NCBI GenBank assembly: GCA_017995275.1 | Contig: JAGOJE010000004.1 | Span: forward strand, 1-16,056 | Length of the DNA stretch: 16,056 nt | Direction: 5' to 3' | DNA from: Rickettsiaceae bacterium | Lineage (GTDB): Bacteria > Pseudomonadota > Alphaproteobacteria > Rickettsiales > Rickettsiaceae | Shown: positions 7,317-14,814 of the stretch, one piece after another | Layout: each line of letters begins with the position of its first letter | Numbering within the stretch: the stretch's first letter is position 1 | Program-made: the position numbers and the translations under genes | Notes under the pieces: generated by a model | The model's input: only the letters and a program-made list of their open reading frames with translations | What the model was told of the DNA's origin: nothing | The model's database searches: none

Positions 7317-8221
7317 GACAACAAGCTCTCAAGTTCTGCCCATTCTCTTTTGGAAAGGCCACTATTTTCCTGCGTGACTTTTTCTCCAGCTATCATACGC
7401 TTTACAACAGCAAGACCAGTTCTAGAAAGGCTGGCTGAATGCATTCTATGTTCTTCAAATGCTTCATGAGCAAATGGCACCCATTTTTTTACTATATCAA
7501 GCATAGCTTCAGCATATACTCTAATTTCATATTGAGCATGGCCATCAGCACGCAGCGCTAAAAAATGGAATAAATTGTGTAAGTTAATCTTCCAGTACCA
7601 TTCAGTATAATAATTCAGAGTCAGATTCATTCTGGCTAGTTCACGAGTGATCCCTATTTTATTCTCATCTATCACATTGCCATTTTCATCTTCATTCATC
7701 ATATCTATATAATGATCATAACAACCCATAGCGTCATTTTTAAGTATAGAAAGAACTCTATCTGCAACTTCTGGCGGCACAGAAGAATCGCTTCTTCCCT
7801 GACGATTTGTTTGAGATTGTGCTGCTATATTCTCTCTAGCTGGTAGGTAAAATTCGTTCCCAAGTATTGAATAACGTGCTGAATACTCATTTACACTTGC
7901 TGTACGATGACGAATCCACTGCCTTGCAACAAAGATAGGAAGTTTTATGTGGAATTTTATATCACACATTTCAAATGGAGTAGTATGTCTATGGCGCATT
8001 AGATAATTTATAAGCCCCTTGTCCTGGCTTACTTGCTTGGTGCCACGGCCGTATGAAACTCTTGCAGCTTGGACTATAGAAGAATCATCTCCCATATAGT
8101 CTATAACCCTCACAAACCCATGATCCAAAACTTTCTGAGGCTCGTAAAGAATCTTTTCAAGTTCTGGGGAGACAACCCTACGCGTTGAAAACAGTTCATC
8201 TAGATCATTATTCTGGTCCAT
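7313..8221 (-). CDS. thyX: Flavin-dependent thymidylate synthase
   Basis: ThyX makes dTMP from dUMP in the cytoplasm. It uses methylenetetrahydrofolate as carbon donor and FAD/NADPH as reductant, and it replaces ThyA in many alphaproteobacteria. The 302-residue protein carries the family motif RHRTASVNEYSARYS at 104-118 (RHR-x7-S type). It also has the preceding RHRHTTPFE (76-84) and the nucleotide-binding helix ITRELARMNL (191-200). It is longer than the minimal bacterial forms of about 220-250 residues, mainly because of an N-terminal extension and an insert around 134-190. Start ATG 8221 is backed by AGAGGG. It lies eight bases after gyrA, so the two are cotranscribed, and its stop overlaps the start of the broken M61 gene. 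Confidence is high. Confidence 0.96.
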   Translation of the reverse strand: MDQNNDLDELFSTRRVVSPELEKILYEPQKVLDHGFVRVIDYMGDDSSIVQAARVSYGRGTKQVSQDKGLINYLMRHRHTTPFEMCDIKFHIKLPIFVARQWIRHRTASVNEYSARYSILGNEFYLPARENIAAQSQTNRQGRSDSSVPPEVADRVLSILKNDAMGCYDHYIDMMNEDENGNVIDENKIGITRELARMNLTLNYYTEWYWKINLHNLFHFLALRADGHAQYEIRVYAEAMLDIVKKWVPFAHEAFEEHRMHSASLSRTGLAVVKRMIAGEKVTQENSGLSKREWAELESLLS

Positions 8222-8229
8222 ATATCCCT

Positions 8230-11016
8230 CTATCCTTCCATTTCTTGAGATTCAACTTCACCTTCTTCGAAGCAAGTTTCTACTTCATCATCACATTCTT
8301 CATCATCAGAGGAATCCACGATTAAAGCTGTAGACACTACTTTTTCATCATCCGCAGTTTTAAACAGGATCACACCACTAGTACTACGACCAGTAGCCCT
8401 AACGCTATCTAACTTACAACGTATTAGCTTTCCATTATTAGTTATTAGCATAATCTCATTCGTACTTTCAACAGGAGTTGCAGAAACAACAAGCCCAGTT
8501 TTATCAGACAAAACCATATTAACTACACCGCTTCCACCACGATCTGTAATTCTATATTCATAGGCAGAACTACGCTTTCCATAGCCATTCTGAGAAATAG
8601 TAAGAATAAATTCTTCGCCCTTTAACATTTCTAAGAATTTTTCTTTTGTTATATCTTGTGGAACATCAGAATCAGAAATTTCTTCGGCTAATGCAAGTTC
8701 TATTCTTCTATCCAAAGGAACGGATAAATATGCCTCGCGCTCTTGCATTGTACATTTTATACCATGCAGAACAGTCATAGAAATAACTTCATCACCATTT
8801 GCAAGCCTCATACCACGTACACCATCTGAAGTACGACTCTTGAAGACTCTAACTGCATCAACGGGGAACCTCACGGCTTTACCATTTCTTGTTGCAAGCA
8901 ATATGTGGTTCTCTTCAGAACATACCTTGACTGCAACTAAACGATCGCCTTCATCCAATCTTATCGCGATTTTTCCATTTGATTGTATCTTCTTAAAGTC
9001 AGAAAGATCATTACGCCTGATGTTTCCTTGTGAAGTAGCAAACATGATATTTAGATTATCCCAATCATCCTGACTCTCTGGCATAGGCATTATGTTAGTT
9101 ATTGTTTCGCCTTCTTTCAGAGGTAAAATGTTAATCATTGGGCGCCCCTTACTTTGTGGAGTCCCTAAAGGAAGCTTGTATAATTTTAGGCTGTACACTT
9201 GTCCAAAATTTGAGAAAAACAACATAGGAGTATGCGTAACGCCAACAAAAACTTGAGTCGTAATATCTTCATCCTTCATTGAAAGGCCAGACCTTCCCTT
9301 GCCACCTCTGCGCTGGGCTCTGTAAGTAGATAAAGGAACGCGTTTTATATAACCTTCCAAAGTTACAGTTACAACCATTTCTTCGCGTGGTATTAGATCT
9401 TCACTATCATGCTCGAACTCGCCTTCTTCTATAGTTGTAAGGCGATCTGATGCATAGGTTTCCCTTATTTTACCAAGTTCTTCTTTTACTATAGATAGCA
9501 AACGCTCCCTAGAAGCGAGTATATCTAGATAATCTTTGATTTCTATTGATAGCTCCTGCAAGTCGCTTTCTATCTTATCCTTTTCCATAGCGGTAAGACG
9601 TTGCAAACGCATCTCTAAAATAGCCTTTGCCTGCACTTCGCTAAAGTAACATTTGCCATCATCTGCTATTGTAGCTTGGTCATCCACCAATTTAATAAGA
9701 CTTAGAATATCATCAGCAGGCCAACCACGAGCAATCAAATTGTCTTTTGCTTCATTAGGATCTTTTGCTGCCCTTATTATGCGAATAACTTCATCAATAT
9801 TACTCACAGCTATTCTAAGGCCAACTAAAATATGTGCACGATCCCTAGCTTTATTTAAAAGATATATAGTACGTTTAGTTATTACTTCTTCGCGGAAAGA
9901 TACAAAAGATGCTATAACATCTTTTAAATTCATCACCTTTGGAAGGCCGTGATCAAGGGCTAACATATTAACGCCAAAACTTGTCTGAAGTTGAGTGTAA
10001 CTATATAGCTGATTTAATATAACATCTGCATAAGCGTCGCGTTTTACTTCAACAACAACACGTACTCCAATTTTGTTTGACTCATCACGAAGATCACTAA
10101 TTCCTTCAACTTTTTTCTCTCTAACAAGATCAGCAATTTTTTCTACTAATTTGGCTTTATTTACCATATATGGTATTTCAGTAATTATTATGGCTTGTCT
10201 TCCACCATTATCCTCTATATGAGCCTTTCCTCTTATTAAAATACTACCACGACCAGTGTGATAAGCAGACCTTATACCAGAAGAGCCCAAAATCATCGCG
10301 CCAGTCGGAAAATCTGGCCCCTTTATATGATTCATCAATTCTTCAATAGTTACATCTGGATTATCAACATAATTGCAACAAGCATCCAAAACTTCCCCAA
10401 GGTTATGTGGTGGAATGTTTGTCGCCATACCAACAGCAATACCACCAGCGCCATTGACTAGTAAATTAGGGAACATAGCTGGAAGCACTACAGGTTCAGA
10501 TTCTGAACCATCATAGTTTGGCTGGAAACCAACTGTTTCTTTATCTATATCTTCAAGAAGTGTATGTGTTATTTTTGCAAGGCGAGATTCCGTATAACGC
10601 ATAGCAGCTGGCGCATCACCATCCATAGAACCAAAGTTACCCTGCCCATCGATTAGGGGGGCTCTAAGGCTAAAGTCCTGTGCCATTCTGACCAAAGAGT
10701 CATAGACAGCTCCATCACCATGTGGGTGGTATTTACCTATCACGTCACCGACTATTCTTGCAGATTTACGATGCGGCCTTCCAGCGTAATATCCAGACTC
10801 ATACATTGAGTATAATATACGCCTATGAACGGGTTTTAACCCATCTCTCGCATCAGGTATAGCGCGGCTAACAATCACGCTCATAGCATAATCGAGGTAG
10901 GAGGTTTGCATTTCCTCTTCTACACTCACAGGAATCAGTTCTTCATTATTTATCACTTGCTTCACTCGCGTTTTGTACAATTGAAACAAACTATCCCAAA
11001 TAGTAAAATTTTTCAA
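8230..11016 (-). CDS. gyrA: DNA gyrase subunit A
   Basis: GyrA is the breakage-reunion subunit of gyrase (A2B2), which introduces negative supercoils. Residue numbers are from TTG 11016 (928 residues). The winged-helix/tower core begins at YLDYAMSVIVSRAIPDARDG (40-59). The catalytic tyrosine is Y141 in AMRYTESRL. The C-terminal beta-pinwheel contains the GyrA box QRRGGKG at 568-574, which is diagnostic against ParC. An insert at about 751-799 and an acidic tail at 901-928 make it longer than E. coli GyrA (875). The residue equal to E. coli Ser83 is G102, and the Asp87 equivalent is D106. The start is uncertain: TTG 11016 has no Shine-Dalgarno, and GTG 10965 or 10956 would also keep the conserved core. 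A TAGAAT at 11053-11048 could be a -10 box, but its -35 is poor. It leads the gyrA-thyX string. Confidence 0.97.
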   Translation of the reverse strand: MKNFTIWDSLFQLYKTRVKQVINNEELIPVSVEEEMQTSYLDYAMSVIVSRAIPDARDGLKPVHRRILYSMYESGYYAGRPHRKSARIVGDVIGKYHPHGDGAVYDSLVRMAQDFSLRAPLIDGQGNFGSMDGDAPAAMRYTESRLAKITHTLLEDIDKETVGFQPNYDGSESEPVVLPAMFPNLLVNGAGGIAVGMATNIPPHNLGEVLDACCNYVDNPDVTIEELMNHIKGPDFPTGAMILGSSGIRSAYHTGRGSILIRGKAHIEDNGGRQAIIITEIPYMVNKAKLVEKIADLVREKKVEGISDLRDESNKIGVRVVVEVKRDAYADVILNQLYSYTQLQTSFGVNMLALDHGLPKVMNLKDVIASFVSFREEVITKRTIYLLNKARDRAHILVGLRIAVSNIDEVIRIIRAAKDPNEAKDNLIARGWPADDILSLIKLVDDQATIADDGKCYFSEVQAKAILEMRLQRLTAMEKDKIESDLQELSIEIKDYLDILASRERLLSIVKEELGKIRETYASDRLTTIEEGEFEHDSEDLIPREEMVVTVTLEGYIKRVPLSTYRAQRRGGKGRSGLSMKDEDITTQVFVGVTHTPMLFFSNFGQVYSLKLYKLPLGTPQSKGRPMINILPLKEGETITNIMPMPESQDDWDNLNIMFATSQGNIRRNDLSDFKKIQSNGKIAIRLDEGDRLVAVKVCSEENHILLATRNGKAVRFPVDAVRVFKSRTSDGVRGMRLANGDEVISMTVLHGIKCTMQEREAYLSVPLDRRIELALAEEISDSDVPQDITKEKFLEMLKGEEFILTISQNGYGKRSSAYEYRITDRGGSGVVNMVLSDKTGLVVSATPVESTNEIMLITNNGKLIRCKLDSVRATGRSTSGVILFKTADDEKVVSTALIVDSSDDEECDDEVETCFEEGEVESQEMEG

Positions 11017-11036
11017 GTAAATTTAAGATGGGGGTG

Positions 11037-11065
11037 TTGACAGAAAGATTCTATTGGATTATCAT
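11037..11065 (+). promoter_or_regulatory. Near-consensus sigma-70 promoter for vapBC
   Basis: TTGACA at 11037-11042 is a perfect -35. A spacer of 17 bases follows, then TATCAT at 11060-11065, a five-of-six -10. Transcription would begin near 11072, giving a leader of under 20 bases before the antitoxin ATG. It faces away from gyrA. A strong, tightly spaced promoter fits an autoregulated toxin-antitoxin operon. Confidence 0.7.
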
Positions 11066-11073
11066 GAAAATTT

Positions 11074-11079
11074 GGAAAG
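11074..11079 (+). promoter_or_regulatory. Ribosome-binding site fixing the vapB start
   Basis: GGAAAG lies ten bases before ATG 11090. It selects that ATG over the longer open frame beginning with TTG at 11054, which starts inside the promoter and upstream of the predicted transcription start. Confidence 0.55.
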
Positions 11080-11089
11080 AATTACATAT

Positions 11090-11365
11090 ATGGTAAATAT
11101 ACAACCATTACCAAACAAACAATTTTACATTCATATTTCAACAAATGGTAGAGTTAGCATACCCTCAGCTCTGCGCAAAGCAATTATGATCAAAGATGGT
11201 GATGTCATGCTAGCAAGTTTGGAAAAGGGAGGAACAATAAAACTCCAACCAATTCGCCACGCAATACAGGAAGCTAGAGAAAAAATTTCCCAATACTTTA
11301 CTGCTAATGAGCTAATGCACGATCTTAAAGAACTAAGAAAAATAGACGTGGCTAAAAATGACTAA
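11090..11365 (+). CDS. vapB: VapB-type antitoxin with AbrB/SpoVT DNA-binding domain
   Basis: A 91-residue protein. Residues about 12-55 match the swapped-hairpin AbrB/SpoVT fold used by VapB and MazE-like antitoxins: FYIHISTNGRVSIPSALRKA, then IKDGDVMLASLEKGGTIKLQP. The remaining 36 residues form a charged helix that would bind and block the toxin. Such antitoxins bind their own promoter, alone or with the toxin. The gene overlaps the toxin start by eight bases, so toxin translation is coupled to it. An imperfect palindrome TTAC-N7-GTAA (11082-11096) covers the start codon and could be part of an operator, though this is weak. It runs opposite to gyrA and pgsA, which fits an acquired two-gene module. 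Confidence 0.85.
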   Translation: MVNIQPLPNKQFYIHISTNGRVSIPSALRKAIMIKDGDVMLASLEKGGTIKLQPIRHAIQEAREKISQYFTANELMHDLKELRKIDVAKND

Positions 11366-11768
11366 CAAAACCCAAGATGGCCCTTGCCTTAAAATTTTAG
11401 ACAGTTCAGCAATTATTGCACTAATATTTGAAGAATCGGGCCATGAAATTGCGTGTGATGCACTTAGTAATGCAATAATGTCCAGTATCAACTACTGCGA
11501 AGTAATATCGATTCTGAGCCAAAAAATACCGCTGGAAGAAATAAAGCCTATCCTACAGAAACTCATCACAAAAGTTATAGAATTTGATGAAGAAGATGCC
11601 TTCCTTTGCGGAGCTCTGCATCAAAAAACAAGAGAATACGGACTATCTCTTGGAGATAGAGCTTGTATATCGTTAGGAGAAAAACTCAATGTACCAGTCT
11701 ATACAGCCGATAGGATCTGGGAGAAAGTTCAGAAATACACAAAAACGCCAATAATCATAATTAGGTAA
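11358..11768 (+). CDS. vapC: VapC-type PIN-domain ribonuclease toxin
   Basis: A 136-residue PIN-domain protein, the usual size for VapC toxins, which are magnesium-dependent RNases that cut tRNA or rRNA when freed from the antitoxin. The four acidic residues of the active site are all present: D15 (ILDSSAIIAL), E48 (INYCEV), D100 (LSLGDRACISLG) and D118 (YTADRIW). The toxin is therefore predicted to be intact. The segment after D100 (GLSLGDR-C-x-LG, then VPVYTADRIW) is typical of VapC. No Shine-Dalgarno is visible; translation depends on the overlapping vapB. Its RNA target cannot be told from sequence. It ends 13 bases from the convergent pgsA stop. Confidence 0.9.
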   Translation: MTNKTQDGPCLKILDSSAIIALIFEESGHEIACDALSNAIMSSINYCEVISILSQKIPLEEIKPILQKLITKVIEFDEEDAFLCGALHQKTREYGLSLGDRACISLGEKLNVPVYTADRIWEKVQKYTKTPIIIIR

Positions 11769-11781
11769 AAGTTATAAAAGC

Positions 11782-12339
11782 CTAATCCATAAGCCAATAT
11801 TTGCTACTGGCTTTTAGGTAAGAATATCCAGTAAAGATTGTGAGGAACACAGTAATCCATAGCATTAGCTGGCCTATAGAATCAAGAGATTCTATACCAG
11901 AAGCCTTTGACCCTAGAAGTAGCACTGTAAGAGCAGCCATTTGCATAAAGGTTTTTAATTTTGCTATATTAGAAACAGGAACACTTACTTTTACTCCAGC
12001 AAGAAATTCTCTAAGTCCAGCAACCGTAAATTCCCTAACCATTATGAGCACACAAGGAATTTCCCCAGCTCTATCGAATTTCACGAGCATTATCAGCACG
12101 CTACCCACAAGCAATTTATCTGCTATTGGGTCTAACATAATACCAAATTTAGACTGCAGATTATATTTTCTTGCAATATATCCATCTAGAAAATCAGTAA
12201 CTCCAGCAAGTACAAATAGCAAAGCGGCAATCTGATGAGCGAATATTCTATCCTCAAAATAAAAAGTAAGGATTATTATAGGTATCACTAATATACGAAG
12301 ACCTGTAAGTATGTTTGGAATTTTTTTGTTCATATACAT
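11782..12339 (-). CDS. pgsA: CDP-diacylglycerol-glycerol-3-phosphate 3-phosphatidyltransferase
   Basis: PgsA joins CDP-diacylglycerol and glycerol-3-phosphate to phosphatidylglycerol phosphate at the inner membrane, the first committed step to phosphatidylglycerol and cardiolipin. The 185-residue protein has several hydrophobic helices. It carries the complete CDP-alcohol phosphotransferase signature D-G-x2-A-R-x8-G-x3-D-x3-D with D52, G53, A56, R57, G66, D70 and D74. The opening KIPNILTGLRILVIPIII is typical of PgsA rather than phosphatidylserine synthase. Two near starts exist (ATG 12339 and ATG 12333) with no strong ribosome-binding site to choose between them. It follows uvrC by 24 bases on the same strand, and the uvrC-pgsA neighbourhood occurs in other proteobacteria. 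It converges on vapC. Confidence 0.93.
   Translation of the reverse strand: MYMNKKIPNILTGLRILVIPIIILTFYFEDRIFAHQIAALLFVLAGVTDFLDGYIARKYNLQSKFGIMLDPIADKLLVGSVLIMLVKFDRAGEIPCVLIMVREFTVAGLREFLAGVKVSVPVSNIAKLKTFMQMAALTVLLLGSKASGIESLDSIGQLMLWITVFLTIFTGYSYLKASSKYWLMD
11791..11815 (+). terminator. Possible terminator after vapC, inside the pgsA 3' end
   Basis: AAGCCA (11791-11796) and TGGCTT (11808-11813) form a six-base stem with an 11-base loop, followed by TT to give TTTT. It is positioned to stop vapC transcripts but overlaps the last pgsA codons. The stem is short and the T run poor, so this is tentative. Confidence 0.25.
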
Positions 12340-12363
12340 CTTATTAAAAACACTACTAATGTA

Positions 12364-14160
12364 TCACAAAGAGTCTTTATGTAAAGCCAGAAATATCTTT
12401 CTGGCCGTAGATTTGCCTATGGTTTGTATATTTTCTAATTCTTCTACCGATGCATTCTTGATTGCTTCAACAGAACCGAATGAGTGAAGGAGATCTTTTT
12501 TCCTCTTTTCTCCTATACCATCTATATCATCCAATGTAGAAGATCTTATAGATTTAGATCTACGTTTTCTATGACTTTTTATTGCAAAATTATGAGCCTC
12601 ATCACGCAGGATTTGCAGATATTTCATCACTTTTTCATCTTTGCTTATGGTAAAGACGTCCCTACCAACCATATGAAATTGCTCGACTCCCGCATTTCTA
12701 TCTGGCCCCTTAGACATACAAACAAATGGGATAAAGCAATTCATTTTATTCATCACAGATTGTACAGTAGACATATGTCCACGGCCACCATCTATTATCA
12801 TAAGAGTTGGTTTTGAGCCGGGATCTTTTATTATTTTCTCGAGTCTACGTCTCATTACTTCTGCTAGCATTCCATAATCATCACCTCCAGTTTCTGATGT
12901 GGATTCTAAATTATAGCATCTGTATCTTTTCTTCAAGAAGCCCTCTCTACTGGCGACAACCATAGCTCCTACTGCATATTTTCCCATTATGTGACTATTG
13001 TCGTATATTTCTATAATTTCTGGAGTATTCTGCAAACCAAATATACTACATATCTCAGAAAAAATCTGATTCTGTTTGATTTTTCCTTTCATTTTTTCGT
13101 GCAATGACTTACTGAGCGAATCATCAAATGATTTAATAATCTGAGATTTCGCTCCTTTAATTGGGTGTGAAATTTTAACTCCGCTATGCCAATTTTCAAA
13201 ATCACTACTAGATACTTCATGACTTAATAATATCTCACTTGGGACCTCTTTGTTTTGGTAAAATTGATCTAAAAAACCCGTTATTATTTCTGAGTCAGAA
13301 CTATCAGATGTTCCTTCAACAAAATATATATGATTGCCGTAATATTGGCCATTTCTGTAAATTGCTACAAGAATTGCAGATATATCCCCATCTCGCTGCA
13401 TAGAGATTACATCGGCATCTTTTAATATATCAGAAAAAGAACCAAATTTCATTTGAACATAGCTTAGAGCCTTAATACGATCTCTAATTTTTGCTGCTTC
13501 TTCATATTTCATATCCGCGCTCAAGATCTCCATTTTTGCCGATAGATGTTCTTGCAACTGTTTTGTTTTGCCAGATAAAAAATTTTCTACTTCACTTACA
13601 AGTTCGTCATAATCTTCCTTAGATATTTTGTCTACACAAGGAGCATGGCATCTTTTAATTTGATATTGTAAACAAGGGCGTTTTCTTGTGGAAAAATAAT
13701 TATCGCTACATGATCTTAATTTGAAGATCTTTTGCAGCTCAGATAATGTAGCATCGACATCTGCATTAGAAGCAAACGGGCCAAAAGCCAAGCCTTCAGG
13801 AACTGTTTTGCTTCTTTGCTTTATGACATAAGGAAATGGGTGATTTGCCTTTAATACTACATAAGGAAACGATTTATCATCTTTGAGTAAGATATTAAAT
13901 TTAGGTTGATGATGTTTTATTAGCCTTGCTTCAAGTAGTAAAGCTTCTGATTCAGACTGGGTTACTATATGCTCTATTTTCTCTGCGAAAGAAACCATTT
14001 TTTTTAGGCGCAACTCTAAATCGGGACGGATATAATAAGACACACGTTGCTTTAAATTTTTTGCTTTACCAACATATAAAACCTCTCCTTTAGGAGATAA
14101 AAATTTATAAACTCCAGGGAGAGATGGCAATTTAGTAACTAACTGATTCAAATCAGACAT
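12364..14160 (-). CDS. uvrC: UvrABC system protein C, excision nuclease
   Basis: UvrC makes the two incisions around a DNA lesion in nucleotide excision repair, after loading by UvrA and UvrB. In this 598-residue protein the N-terminal GIY-YIG domain (GVY at 16-18, YVG at 29-31, R39, E77) makes the 3' cut. Four cysteines, C151, C163, C171 and C175, match the spacing of the iron-sulfur cluster ligands in E. coli UvrC. The UVR/UvrB-binding motif spans about 208-235 (MKYEEAAKIRDRI). The RNase H-like domain making the 5' cut shows D387, D457 (IIDGGRG) and H523 (RDEAH). A tandem helix-hairpin-helix closes the protein (IDGIGEKRKK and IQTIGKSTARK). All catalytic residues are present. It starts at ATG 14160, diverging from nuoE, without an obvious Shine-Dalgarno. 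Confidence 0.96.
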   Translation of the reverse strand: MSDLNQLVTKLPSLPGVYKFLSPKGEVLYVGKAKNLKQRVSYYIRPDLELRLKKMVSFAEKIEHIVTQSESEALLLEARLIKHHQPKFNILLKDDKSFPYVVLKANHPFPYVIKQRSKTVPEGLAFGPFASNADVDATLSELQKIFKLRSCSDNYFSTRKRPCLQYQIKRCHAPCVDKISKEDYDELVSEVENFLSGKTKQLQEHLSAKMEILSADMKYEEAAKIRDRIKALSYVQMKFGSFSDILKDADVISMQRDGDISAILVAIYRNGQYYGNHIYFVEGTSDSSDSEIITGFLDQFYQNKEVPSEILLSHEVSSSDFENWHSGVKISHPIKGAKSQIIKSFDDSLSKSLHEKMKGKIKQNQIFSEICSIFGLQNTPEIIEIYDNSHIMGKYAVGAMVVASREGFLKKRYRCYNLESTSETGGDDYGMLAEVMRRRLEKIIKDPGSKPTLMIIDGGRGHMSTVQSVMNKMNCFIPFVCMSKGPDRNAGVEQFHMVGRDVFTISKDEKVMKYLQILRDEAHNFAIKSHRKRRSKSIRSSTLDDIDGIGEKRKKDLLHSFGSVEAIKNASVEELENIQTIGKSTARKIFLALHKDSL

Positions 14161-14191
14161 ATTTTCACAACCACAGTAATCACAAAGAAAC

Positions 14192-14220
14192 TTGCGAAAG
14201 ATAAAATTTTAAGCTAGATT
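14192..14220 (+). promoter_or_regulatory. Candidate promoter for nuoEF
   Basis: TTGCGA (14192-14197) and TAGATT (14215-14220) are separated by 17 bases. Each matches consensus at four of six. The start of transcription would be near 14227, about 21 bases before nuoE. It lies in the 87-base gap between the divergent uvrC and nuoE, where a nuoE promoter has to be if nuoE starts its own transcript. Confidence 0.4.
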
Positions 14221-14247
14221 CTCGGAGTAATCTGAAACTTAAACAGT

Positions 14248-14814
14248 ATGAATAGCACCCCTTTCTCTTTTACTAAAGAAAATCTTACAAAAGTCCAAGA
14301 GATTTTATCACATTACCCACCAAAACGCCAGCATAGTGCTATACTTCCTCTACTAGATTTAGCACAAAGGCAAAATGAAGGATATTTAAATCAGCAGATT
14401 ATTGAATATGTTGCTGATATTATTTCTATGCCTTACGTGCGGGCTTATGAAGTTGCAACATTTTATACTATGTTGAATCTAGAGCCGGTAGGTAAGTATC
14501 ACATACAGATATGCGGCACCCCACCATGTTGGCTTAGAGGAGCAAAAGATATAATAGAAGCTTGCAGAAAAGAGCTTCATATAGATCTTGGCCAAACAAC
14601 AGAGGATGGAATCTTTTCTCTTTCCGAAGTTGAATGTGTTGGTGCATGTGTTAATGCGCCAGTTGTCCAAATAAATGATGATTATTACGAAGATATTTCG
14701 GTGGATATAATGAAGGATATCCTTATAAAACTAAAAGCTGGTAAAAAAATAAAAATAGGATCCCAAATAGGAAGGCAAAATTCTGCTCCTATAGGCTACG
14801 GAGGGGAAAAATGA
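14248..14814 (+). CDS. nuoE: NADH-quinone oxidoreductase subunit E (24 kDa, 2Fe-2S)
   Basis: NuoE is part of the NADH-oxidising arm of respiratory complex I on the cytoplasmic side. The 188-residue protein is thioredoxin-like. It holds the 2Fe-2S cluster N1a through C89 and C94 (ICGTPPCWLRG) and C130 and C134 (VECVGACVNAP), the standard spacing. The N-terminal helical part contains the family pattern HYPPKRQHSAILPLLDLAQ (22-40). Start ATG 14248 fits the family start, although no good Shine-Dalgarno precedes it. The stop overlaps the nuoF start (ATGA). With nuoF it forms the peripheral flavoprotein module; nuoA-D are not directly upstream, since uvrC is there in the opposite direction. Confidence 0.95.
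   Translation: MNSTPFSFTKENLTKVQEILSHYPPKRQHSAILPLLDLAQRQNEGYLNQQIIEYVADIISMPYVRAYEVATFYTMLNLEPVGKYHIQICGTPPCWLRGAKDIIEACRKELHIDLGQTTEDGIFSLSEVECVGACVNAPVVQINDDYYEDISVDIMKDILIKLKAGKKIKIGSQIGRQNSAPIGYGGEK

Noticed and set aside
11054..11089. Longer antitoxin frame beginning at TTG 11054
   Set aside because: This start lies inside the promoter spacer, upstream of the predicted transcription start; ATG 11090 has a ribosome-binding site and begins just before the AbrB domain.
11840..12235. 131-codon plus-strand open frame
   Set aside because: Antisense to pgsA, whose catalytic motif is complete; a shadow.
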